From: Polytrichum commune
Lineage: Eukaryota; Streptophyta; Polytrichopsida; Polytrichales; Polytrichaceae
Length of the DNA stretch: 64,000 nucleotides
Direction: 5' to 3'
NCBI GenBank assembly: GCA_950295325.1
Contig: OX485805.1
Location: 58,874,283 to 58,938,282, forward strand
Shown: piece after piece, positions 12,627-21,949 of the stretch
Position numbering within the stretch: position 1 is the first letter of the stretch
Layout: every line of letters starts with the position of its first letter
Notes under the pieces: model-generated
Seen by the model: the letters and a program-made list of their open reading frames with translations, nothing else
Told to the model about the DNA's origin: nothing
Database searches by the model: none
Position numbers and translations under genes: made by a program

Positions 12627-14520
12627 ATGTTGCTTTGTTGCCAATTCAGCAACAAGCATGACAAGGTGGTTGTGAGGGTATAATTTGGTATCTCAATTGG
12701 ATAAAAATTTCTGGTATACTGGATCTCATTTGGGTAAAGTTTCTGGTATTTCTGGCAAGAGAGGGAGGAGAAATATTCTTGGAAGAGAGGGAAGAGCAAG
12801 AAGCCTGGTCCGAGATCCTAATTTTTACGCTTTTCCTGCACTTCAGTGTGTCATAGGAGTTGAGGATGAGCTTTTGTACCAGTGTGTTCAATCATTTTGA
12901 ACTGCTTCACCATATTATGTAAATAAACTGATGTAATTAGCAAGGTTTTTCAAAACCCACTCATGTACATCCCAAGAGCATTTACCTCTTGATAGCAACA
13001 AATGGGGAAAAAAGCAGCTCTCGCAAAAGTCATCGCATAGTGATCCAAATCTTGTGCATACCTGTAAATCTTATCAAATAGACTAAACTGCATTCTTAGA
13101 AGTCTCTATATCAATCTATTTAATGTTTAGATATCACAATTCACCAGGTCTGAATGCGTTTATGTTATTCAGTGACCAAATCACACACATGTACATACAT
13201 TAGAAGGTATTAAGCATGATGAGAAGGAAAAATTCATGTCATTCCTTAACAGCCTAAATACAGTACGATAAAAGATAGTTAAGCTTCCAGTTTTTGATAA
13301 TTGTAAACATATCCTCAAAATCTTGAGGTCTTAAAAAAGTCATTCTACTGTTTACAATACATCTCCCTCCTGGATCATAAAAGCAACCACAAACACCTTG
13401 GATGTGGTTACAGGATAATACTTCATCTACAGACATATGACTGATGACATGCTACCATTTGCTTCTTGGGTATTGCAGCAAATTCCAGCCGCTAATAGGC
13501 AGACAGATTTCTTTTCAGGAGGGATCCAGAACCACCGTCCCGTTTTTTCTGATAGCAAAACTCTAGTAAGACTTTGAAAGACAATTGTTGATCTTATGAT
13601 GCCAAAGACCTTTCTGTTGTGCAATATTCTAATGCAGTCCCATTCCATCCGAATTTGGTTATGGGGTCAAAAACTAAGCCATCATGTTGGCTAAAACTAA
13701 GAAGAAATCTACGCCATTTTACTCCTGCAGACATCCACAGAAGTATTGCAATTCAAAGTGACATTCCTTCATTCTAGCTTGCTCCAATAGAAGCATACAC
13801 AATCAGTATCTACTTGGATATTTGAAGCTTCCATTGTGAGCAAGCCAGCCTGAAGCATTGTCACGTCCTTCCCAATAAAGCAGCCGACCATCTACAATCT
13901 GCTTCTGCAGCAACAAGGTCCTGTTGACAAGAAGGAAGTTCCTCCACACATCTGCGACCTGCTTTCCCTGCTGACTGCAAGCTTTCTTGAATGCATTTTG
14001 CACACATGGTACAGAGTATCCTACAATCAGGGCACCAAGACTACAACAAACTGCATGTATATATACAATGAACCCTAGTAAAGTCTTCTGGCTGACAATT
14101 GCCATCTTCTGCTTTAATTGCCTTTCACTCCTACGGTTCATATTCATTTCCAACAATGCAAGTCATTTGATGTCAATCTTCAGTGACCATGTAATTAACC
14201 TTCAGACGTGAAGTGCCCTTTCCATGACAGTACTGCATGTAGCTCTTTTCCAAAAATCGTCCCCATGCCCAGTTCAAGCTATCAGATGAACCACTGAGTG
14301 CTCACACAGATATATGTGTCCCTGAACACACCTTCACCAGCTTATTCCAAGCAGTGACAGGTGGTGAACACTACCAGTTTGAGAATTTTCTTAAGGTGGA
14401 TGCCTCTCTCCATCCCCTCAAAACAGATAGGGGTTGATGAGAGCCACAGCCACCTTTTTCACAACGGGTGCCAACAATGTCCTCAGGATGGCTCTTCTGA
14501 TTTTGATCAATTTCTGGGAC
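12627..14520. other. 3' flanks of two convergent genes
   Basis: A poly(A)-like signal (aataaa, about 12922) lies about 300 bases after the helicase-like stop. The remainder is AT-rich with no recognisable gene. The region closest to 14.5 kb is presumably the 3' untranslated part of the minus-strand lipase gene. Confidence 0.5.
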
Positions 14521-14524
14521 TCTC

Positions 14525-17500
14525 TCAAGGTTTGCGAAGGCTGTTGGCTGCACCAACTAAAACTGCTACAACCAGACCAAACCCTGCTCCAATGCCCGCA
14601 GCTGTTGTAGCACCTGCAAGCCTATTATAGTCATGTTTGTTTGCCTCTAATGAGGCCATCTCTTTTGCAGTTTCATATGCCAAGGCTTGCCTAGAGAATT
14701 CTTTCATGGCCGCCTCCTCTTGCTCTATCAACACATTATGTACAAGTGTCTGCAGATTTTCAACACCTTGCGGTGATTGCACAACCTCTCTCCTCCGGAA
14801 GGGACGCTGTACCAGATTCATGGACCCAGAAATGAGGCGCTGTGGTTGCCACCCTGCACCCTCTTTCTCCTCCTGCGCCTCGTCCTGCACTACCCCATGC
14901 ACCACATGTGGACACGAATTTATCACCACAGTCAAGTTGGGTGGCACTTGGTAGGTCTCCATAACGCCCACCGTTGCCAGGTGCCTCCTGTCTGCACTAA
15001 CTGCAAATTTGTTGGTGATAGCCAATATGAAGGGGACGCCAGCAGCTGCGACCTCATCCGTGAGGAGAGCCAACGCAGGACGAGATGAGGCCCGCATTTG
15101 TGGAATCTTATGGGCCAGGTTGTGGACAAGAATCACCAGATCCAGCTTCTTCGAATTTGGTCCGACCTTCACAGACAGCTCCTTCTGCAACCGTTCTGCA
15201 TCCCCTGGCAAATCTTGCAGGTTCACTCCAGGGGCATCCACGTAGCTTACACCTCCTACTACCCCCTCCCGCCAGTCCATATCCGGCAGCATCCCCCCAA
15301 AGTTGTGACCCAACATCATACCTTCACCTCCCAAGAGCGCAAAGTACAATGAAGTCTTGCCTGCTCCTTCAAATCCAAGCAAACGAACGCGTCTGAGCCT
15401 CATTGCAACCTCTCTCGAAGCCGTCATGAAGTCCGTGCTACAGAATATGGTCACCTCACCTAACCCCTCCACTTCTATGCTGCTACTGCTGCCTCGGCCC
15501 ACCTCACCCATGTCACACAAATCGCTGCTATGCAGCGCATCATGCTGCTGCAGCTCATTCATGGTGGCTTCAGAGGTCGACAAAGCCGATCTTTCCTGCT
15601 CTGACATTGACGACTGCTGAAGTGGATCTCCAATGCGAATTCGCATTCTTTGCAATTTGGACGCCCTCCCAATGTCAAGAAAAGGCGTCGGCGGAGAGAC
15701 TTCGATTGATGTGGCACACCAGCGCCCATTCACCCTCGCTCTCACAAGCGTGCACAGATGCAACCCATGGCCTAATATGTCCACCTTCAGAGGCTTGCAC
15801 CCCTTCTTCTCCCCTACAAGACCAGTCCAGCCCAAGGGCACCATGGCTGTTGCAAGCTTGATAGTGATGGGATCCAAAATCCTCCCGACTTCGGCTAATT
15901 GCCCTCCTAGCGTACTCAGCCACTGTTGCAAGTGAGGCAGAAGTGGGAAATTCTCCTTGTTACTTACAGGCACATCTTTGGACATACACAAGTTGTAAAT
16001 CTGCTGGAAACGACCTCGGTACGACCTCATGGAATGAGAATGGAAGCGTTCTCGCATCTCCAGCAACACCGACTGCACCGATGACAGTTGGGTGTACTCT
16101 GAGGTCGAGAGCGGTTGCACGGAGAGCTTGTCCAGCAGGTAAAGCTGCCCAAATGGTACATATGAAGGTAAGGATGGTAGGGAAGGCACCCTGTCAAGCC
16201 ACTCTGCTGCAACCCCACCTGGTAGCTTCCCATCACTACCAGATGGTGATTTGGATTCCAATTCAACCCCTTCACTGTCTTCATGAATCTCAAGCAATTG
16301 GGAGGAGGCAGGAGCAGCAGCAGCAGCAGCAGTAGCAGTAGCACCCACTTCACCTTCGTTGGAGTTAGCAAGCTCGCCATTGTCATCCTCCTTTCGTTTC
16401 CCCTTTAGCCATTGTAATGATGTCATCGGCACAGCTGCAAGAGGCACCAGCTTTGGAAGCCTCCAGAAAGGGTTCGGAGTTGCCAGAACGATCTGGGAGC
16501 CCTCAGTCTTGTCATCATTCCTCACCTCTTCATTGGGTGTTTGCTCTGGCAGGACAGCAGCGACAGCAGCAGCAGGAGGCGCAGTGGTGGTTGTTTGAGA
16601 GCGGTAGTGTTCGAAGTAAGCAGGTGATAAGATACGGGGGATAACATCTTCGGGGATGCAGTAAGTTCGGAAATGGTGTTGCCACCCTTTCTTGTGGACA
16701 TAGTCTCGAAGCGCCGCGTTCCCGACCGGAGGCTGTGAGAAGGTGATACACTTCACCTGCACTTTGTTTGCCGCTCGAGAAATCGAGGTGGTGCTTGCGA
16801 AAGCTCTGAGGATTGCCAGAGTAGCAAGCACCGCAACAGCTCCTCCCAGTGAGTGCCCGCACAGCACAAGCCTGCGGTCCTTGCGTTGCGCCAACCTGTA
16901 AAGCTCGGTGGCTGGCACCCCGTTCGCTCGTGCGAGGAAGCCCCGGTGCGCAGCTGGCTTTCCCTTGGTAAGCTTGACGGGACGGGCTGGCAGGTCGCCA
17001 TTGTTCAAGCCAAGAACAGCCTTGCGCGGCGCAGCATTACTTCCTGATGAAGAAGAAGAAGGTGGACGATGAGGGATGGCTACTTCCTTCACCTGCTCTT
17101 CCCCTTCGGAATCCTCGCCCTCGGAAACGTCCCCTCCGAACATGGACTTTTGGAGGAAATTGGCGTCGGCGACCACATCCTGCAACTGTTTGGTGCCAAT
17201 GAAAGAGACGAAGAGTGTATTGCCAGCCTCGGCAAGCAAGTACCTGTGTGGCACATGGTCTAGAGATGCTTGCACCAGGTTCACGGACACAAGGTGGCCT
17301 CCGAAGTCGGCTTTGAATTTATTCACCGCTCGAAGAAGCTCGGAATCCGGTCTCTTGTACACACACTCCGATAACACCATGGCCCCCAGCACATCCTCCA
17401 AGTCGGACACATCCTCCGCCTTCACCGCACTGCACAGGGCTGCCAACTTCCTCTTGTACTCCTCTCCTTCTCGCTGCTGCGATGACGATGATGGCTTCTT

Positions 17501-17683
17501 CGCATGATGCCGGCCCTGATGCCATGGCCACCGCCAATTCCAGTGCCACTCCGGCCACTGAAGACCCGCTACAGCGGCCGCAACCCCCCCATCCTGCCGA
17601 CCTCTCTGCTGCTGCTGTTGCAAACGCACCTCAATCTGCCGCTGCAACGACGTCAGCCACTGAGGTATCTGCATTGCCGTCAC
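14525..17683 (-). CDS. Class 3 lipase fused to a P-loop GTPase-like domain
   Basis: One uninterrupted frame of 1052 codons. The N-terminal half is an alpha/beta-hydrolase of the lipase class 3 family: nucleophile elbow GHSLGG (about 276-281), an Asp in EDVIPRIL (about 346) and HSMRSYRGRF (about 550), which together fit the Ser-Asp-His triad. Two low-complexity inserts (about 160-235 and 370-495, with poly-Ala and acidic runs) lengthen it. The C-terminal half has a Walker A loop GFEGAGKT (about 770-777), DAPG (816-819) as a G3-like motif and TNKF (890-893) as a G4-like motif, so it looks like a GTPase. The last 25 residues (GIGAGFGLVVAVLVGAANSL) are a candidate tail anchor or membrane-binding helix. 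Likely role: a membrane-associated acyl hydrolase acting on glycerolipids, gated by nucleotide. The substrate is unknown. Absence of introns contrasts with the neighbouring helicase-like gene. Confidence 0.85.
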   Translation of the reverse strand: MTAMQIPQWLTSLQRQIEVRLQQQQQRGRQDGGVAAAVAGLQWPEWHWNWRWPWHQGRHHAKKPSSSSQQREGEEYKRKLAALCSAVKAEDVSDLEDVLGAMVLSECVYKRPDSELLRAVNKFKADFGGHLVSVNLVQASLDHVPHRYLLAEAGNTLFVSFIGTKQLQDVVADANFLQKSMFGGDVSEGEDSEGEEQVKEVAIPHRPPSSSSSGSNAAPRKAVLGLNNGDLPARPVKLTKGKPAAHRGFLARANGVPATELYRLAQRKDRRLVLCGHSLGGAVAVLATLAILRAFASTTSISRAANKVQVKCITFSQPPVGNAALRDYVHKKGWQHHFRTYCIPEDVIPRILSPAYFEHYRSQTTTTAPPAAAVAAVLPEQTPNEEVRNDDKTEGSQIVLATPNPFWRLPKLVPLAAVPMTSLQWLKGKRKEDDNGELANSNEGEVGATATAAAAAAPASSQLLEIHEDSEGVELESKSPSGSDGKLPGGVAAEWLDRVPSLPSLPSYVPFGQLYLLDKLSVQPLSTSEYTQLSSVQSVLLEMRERFHSHSMRSYRGRFQQIYNLCMSKDVPVSNKENFPLLPHLQQWLSTLGGQLAEVGRILDPITIKLATAMVPLGWTGLVGEKKGCKPLKVDILGHGLHLCTLVRARVNGRWCATSIEVSPPTPFLDIGRASKLQRMRIRIGDPLQQSSMSEQERSALSTSEATMNELQQHDALHSSDLCDMGEVGRGSSSSIEVEGLGEVTIFCSTDFMTASREVAMRLRRVRLLGFEGAGKTSLYFALLGGEGMMLGHNFGGMLPDMDWREGVVGGVSYVDAPGVNLQDLPGDAERLQKELSVKVGPNSKKLDLVILVHNLAHKIPQMRASSRPALALLTDEVAAAGVPFILAITNKFAVSADRRHLATVGVMETYQVPPNLTVVINSCPHVVHGVVQDEAQEEKEGAGWQPQRLISGSMNLVQRPFRRREVVQSPQGVENLQTLVHNVLIEQEEAAMKEFSRQALAYETAKEMASLEANKHDYNRLAGATTAAGIGAGFGLVVAVLVGAANSLRKP

Positions 17684-17757
17684 TGTCCCTCGGAAGCCTC
17701 ATCGCCCTCCTTTCACAAACAAGCTCTACCTCCTCTCTTGCATTGCAACCTGGATGA

Positions 17758-18285
17758 TTCTGTGCAATACGTCTGTGATGCCGCCCTTAACCCTCGCCTT
17801 GCAACTATCCTTGAACAACATATGAGTGTCTCAATCTATAAACCCTACAACATGCCACGAGTACAGCGTCAGCGAGAATTCCAGTGCAACACAAGCCAGA
17901 CTCAAAAAACCAACCACTCACGTACATGTTACAAATAACCCAGTTCCCAACTCCGGTACGAACAGCCGCACCCGGATTAAGAGTTGCTAAAATAACATCG
18001 TGTTATTCCAGCCCGGAATCTTTCACTCGCCAGCTTCTGTGCAATACAGGCGATGATATCGCCCTTAACCCTCGCCTAATTGCAACCCCCCTTTGAACAC
18101 CATATGAGCGCCTCAATCTATTAAACCTAAGAGATGCCACACGGACAGGGTTGGCGACAATTCCAGTGCAACACAAGCTAGACTCACAAACCAACCCACT
18201 CACATGCACGCTTGAAAAACCCCAACTCCCAACTCCAGTACGAACGGCACCGAATTGAGAGTAGCTAAAATAAAATTCTTGTTAT
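17758..18285. repeat. Tandem duplication just upstream of the lipase gene
   Basis: Copy 1 (about 17758-18006) and copy 2 (about 18035-18285) share ttctgtgcaatac, gcccttaaccctcgcct, ttccagtgcaacacaagc, cccaactcc.gtacgaac and a closing gttat, with scattered changes and small indels. The block starts about 75 bases upstream of the lipase ATG (minus strand), so it duplicates proximal promoter or leader sequence. Confidence 0.75.
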
Positions 18286-18289
18286 CAGC

Positions 18290-19820
18290 TTTCTTCAGCC
18301 AGGGACTATTCCCTCCTGGTATATACATGAGTGGTGTCTAACTCCCTATACCTACCGCAACTGCTCTCGCTCCCAGAATTTCGAACGGCAATCATCAAAA
18401 ACAGCATGTTTGATTCTCAATAGTCATTACAATCACAACTAAACATACGCCTACCAAATTTTGTGATCAACAGAGACCAGAATCAACATGGTTTAATTCT
18501 CAAAAAGCTTTCACAATCACTTGAAATGAGCTACAAGAGTAAAACAAAAATGTTTAATGTGCCTTCTTGAAATGGAAGAATGTGGTTAAAATCACTTGGA
18601 GAAGGCTTGTTGGATGACAAACAGACAACAGAGAAACGATACGTGTGTTGGGAGATAAATTTAACGCAATGAAGAAGGGAACGACGAGACAGGGGAAGTA
18701 AGTAAGTTGTATGAGAACGACATCCTTGAACTCATTCTCTTTCAGACAGCCCTCACAGATTTCCGTTACCAGGAAAAAACAGAATAAATATTAAGAGAGG
18801 GAGTGAGAGCTGACCGAGAGATTTTAAAGTTACATACTCACCCTAAAGCAGGCAAAACGAAAGAAATCCGGAACTAGAATGCCTTGGCAAGCTCTTTGGG
18901 GCAAAGGCCATCCACAACCATCTGCCATATGTGTATCAAGTTCTCGATTTCAACACAAGGAAATCGAGACTAAGACTAAGAAAATGAACTGAAGTACAAA
19001 ATTCACAAAGAGTAAGGAGTATGAGAAGACGTGTAAGCAGAATGAGGGAGTGGAGTGACTGTGAAATCGGATTGACAGTGAACAGGAAGACGGAAAACTT
19101 ACACACAAATTTCGTGCAAAAGCTTAACGATGAGGTTGCTGCTACGATGTGGGGGAGAAGGAACAGGGGAGATGAGATTAGGGTTTTGGAGTGGAGAGGT
19201 TGCTTGTTTGTTTGTATGCTGGCTTGGATAAGTTACCTCATCACCTTTTCTCTCTTCATGAGGCTTGGGCTTTGGTCTCATGCTTCTTACTCACCTAAGC
19301 ATAGACAAAAACCTTCAGACCTCCAATGCTATAATATACAATCTAACCCCAATAATGTCGTTTATATGACACATTTCCCGTCGACCAAACTTTCTAGTTT
19401 TGATTTGCCCCGATGTTACGACTATAATGCTCGTAATACGACATATTTCAGGCTTGGTTTGTTATATAATAGAGGTAACTAATGCGTGAATGTGGTGGGA
19501 CACACATTAAGGATTTGTGTTGTGATCGAGGAGTGCATGGTGAATTCATCAATGGTTTAACTCAACTTAAGTTCATTGATTTAGACCTTGATTACAAAAC
19601 TAACGTTGCATTTTTTGAGTCTTTGGGATTGGGTGGAGGTTGAAGGATTTAGAGATTGTTGAATAGAATTACGAAGTTATTGATTTCTCTTCTTGATTCA
19701 AAATTAGTCCTCACAACTAAATATTGCATCTCTTTAGATTGAAAATTTCAATCCTTGCCAGCTTATACTCCTAGATTTGCCCATGTCATTCTTTAATTTC
19801 TTGGCTCCATAGGTGTCGGC
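18290..19820. other. Intergenic region upstream of the lipase gene and pogo-like remnant
   Basis: No gene is recognised. A 153-codon open frame (19021-19482) has no family features and overlaps AT-rich text. The stretch from about 19330 onward may be the decayed 5' end of the pogo-like element that follows, but I could not identify a terminal inverted repeat. Confidence 0.45.
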
Positions 19821-20465
19821 AATCTTGAGTGGTGGAAGCATTTCATTTCAGTTATAATTTCAACACTTTCAGTGTTGGTGACCACGTCTGCACACAAAAC
19901 AACTTGCACACAATTTGGAGTGCACTGGCCTCCTCCCCGTTGGTTGTGGCACCGGAAGATGTTTACGATATGAATAAGACTAGTTTATTTTATCGTGCTC
20001 AACCAAACTAGACACTAGCGCAAGGAAGAGTTCATGGGTGCAAAATCTAGAAGGGCCGTCTCACTCTTGCTCTTGTTGTAAACATGACATGCATTGACAA
20101 ATTCATACATGTGATTATTTGCAATTCTCTAATCTTATTGTATATTTCAAATCTCAAAAGTGGAAGATATTTTTGATTATGGAGAATTATACTACTCATT
20201 CCTCTCAACATGTTGGTAGGGGTGAAGCGTTTGGTTTTTCAATCGTGCAGCTCAATAGTATTACTATTGCTTTCTTACCACCTAATGTTACAAGTGTGGT
20301 ACAACCCTTGGATCAAGAAATAATTGCTTCATTTAGTTCAATATAAGAGGATGCTTTTGAAATGGGTTCTCCCTCAATTTGATTCTTCTACTACTCACCA
20401 TAACTTGAGGAAAATAGTGCCTAATGTAAGGCACGTTGTGGTGCTCTCAAGTGTGGAGAGAGATT

Positions 20466-20621
20466 GTAATGTAACTATACCTAGTTACCATCCTACGATG
20501 ACGAGGCGTCCTCAACGACGAGGCTAATTGACAATATGATATTGTAAAGTAACTACACCTAGTTGCCATCCTACGACGACGAGGCGTCCTCAACGACAAG
20601 GCTAATTGACAATGTGACATT
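20466..20621 (+). repeat. 78-bp direct tandem duplication inside the solo LTR
   Basis: Two adjacent copies (20466-20543 and 20544-20621) share gtaa.gtaacta.acctag, ccatcctacga.gacgaggc, gtcctcaacgac.aggc and taattgacaat with few differences. It sits at the start of the LTR, where U3 tandem repeats are common in LTR elements. Confidence 0.8.
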
Positions 20622-20758
20622 TAATGTATACCATGATGACGAGGTTGGGTGTATGGACACCTAGTCATCGACGGTAGTGTCATTGTAAGGTAAATACCAA
20701 TATTGATGGATAATTGAATATTCTAACCACATGTGCCAGTGTGTAAGCGGAGGATGAT

Positions 20759-21123
20759 GGGAGCTAGACAACTCCTAGTTGAAGATGGATGGATTGGAGT
20801 TAGACAACTCCAGATTGACAACATGTGCACTGGAGTTAGACAGCTCCGCATATAGTGCATTGGAATTAGACCATTCCATATTGAGAACATGTGCACATGA
20901 GTTAGACAACTCTCGATGAGGTGCATTGGAGTTGGACCGCTCCAGAATTGGAAAGATGAATGTTATTCATTGGAGTTAGACAACTCTTAATGAATAGATG
21001 GATCTAGTTGGAATTAGACAATTCCAACTAGAAGAATGAATGGATGAATTTAGTTGGAATTAGACAATTCCAACTAGAAAGAAGGATGGATGAATCCAAT
21101 TGGAATTAGACAATTCCAATTGG
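20759..21123 (+). repeat. Array of about ten short hairpins with a constant AGAC loop
   Basis: Inverted repeats around AGAC occur at about 20759, 20796, 20832, 20862, 20899, 20928 (loop GGAC), 20972, 21004, 21051 and 21096. Stems differ but stay paired: GGAGTT/AACTCC, GGAATT/CATTCC, CTAGTTGGAATT/AATTCCAACTAG (12 bp) and CCAATTGGAATT/AATTCCAATTGG (12 bp). The loop AGAC is nearly invariant. The whole array lies inside the solo LTR. Reverse-complement reading gives a GTCT loop. Confidence 0.85.
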
Positions 21124-21949
21124 AAGAATGAGATTGAGATAAGAGATGGAAGAAGGTTCTAGAAGAACCAAAGATAGAAGATTCATAGTAGAACTAAAAG
21201 ATAGAGCTATGAATATGATACTTTTACTATATGTAAAGATAGAAAGTAAAAGTAGTGCTTCGGCATAAGAAGAAGCTCGGGGGAGGAGAGAGGACCTTTG
21301 GTCTCTCTCCTATGGTCGGGTGGTTGAGCTTTAACCAAAACATACTTGGTCTATGATTGTTTTGGGTTGATACGTGTTAGTGTGGAAGTTGGTGATAAAC
21401 CGGTGAGAGGTTCGTTACAGAGATGGATCCCCAAACCATGCGAAACGGCTGGAGAATGTCCAAGATTTTACTTGCAAACTAGAATGCCAATTTTTTCATG
21501 AATGATGAATGTGAGAAATCAAGAAGGAAAGAAGCAAAAAATGAATTGGCAAATCTCACTTCCTCTTTGAATCTTGGAAGTGAAGAAATGCTTATTAAAG
21601 AATATGTGCAATGTGTAGGAGAGGAAATTGTTGATGCAGAGTATAATATGGCTAAGTTGGTGGATTTGGCATGGGTAGAAAATTCATTTGAGTTTAAATT
21701 GGAATGAAGAGCCAATGGAGGGGAATGATGGATGACCAACCACCAACAATACTCAAGCTTCTTCAAGCATATGAGTATGCCCAATTACTATCAAATTTTG
21801 TAGTGAAGCATCCTTCGGAGGTTTCAGTTATTGATGTGACAAATATGCAATCTTTTATGAATAAGTCAAACAAGATGTCAGTTTCCAACATCAACAAGCA
21901 TCAAGCATAGACAATAGCTTCTTACTTTCATAGTGTAAATATGATGAAG

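Larger units (their letters stand above)
20465..21419. mobile_element. Solo LTR inserted in the pogo-like element
   Basis: This is a 955-bp segment beginning TGTAATGTAAC and ending GTTCGTTACA, that is, TG...CA ends with a short terminal inverted repeat. It is flanked on both sides by GAGAT (20460-20464 and 21420-21424), a 5-bp target-site duplication. The transposase-like reading on the left resumes directly on the right, which independently fixes both borders. No internal retrotransposon coding region or second LTR is present, so this is a fossil left by LTR-LTR recombination. Whether it derives from Copia or Gypsy cannot be told from the LTR alone. The intact duplication suggests it is younger than the decayed host element. 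It contains a direct duplication and a hairpin array, listed separately. Confidence 0.8.
19830..21945 (+). mobile_element. Decayed pogo/Tigger-like (Tc1/mariner superfamily) DNA transposon, DDE_1 transposase
   Basis: Protein traces in order match the DDE_1 transposase of pogo/Tigger/jerky elements. At about 19925-20005 there is PEDVYDMNKTSLFYRAQPN, equivalent to the family's P-D-I-Y-N-x-DETGLFY. Near 20160-20325 LIMENYTTHSS and FLPPNVTSVVQPLDQ cover the second catalytic region. Near 20340-20455 comes the W-x-L helix region. After an inserted LTR (20465-21419), a N-G-W-R-M-S-K-I-L motif appears near 21440, and at 21498-21910 the C-terminal segment ends in NKHQA followed by TIASYF. The first catalytic Asp region reads MNKT, several stops interrupt the frame, and the third Asp is not evident, so the element cannot encode a working transposase. 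Family rule: TA target site and cut-and-paste movement. I could not find its ends. Confidence 0.75.

Noticed and set aside
14637-17507. Many plus-strand open frames of 60-144 codons
   Set aside because: All are antisense shadows of the 1052-codon lipase frame.
19021-19482. 153-codon frame as a gene
   Set aside because: There is no recognisable domain, mixed composition, and it lies between a promoter region and a decayed transposon; support is too weak.
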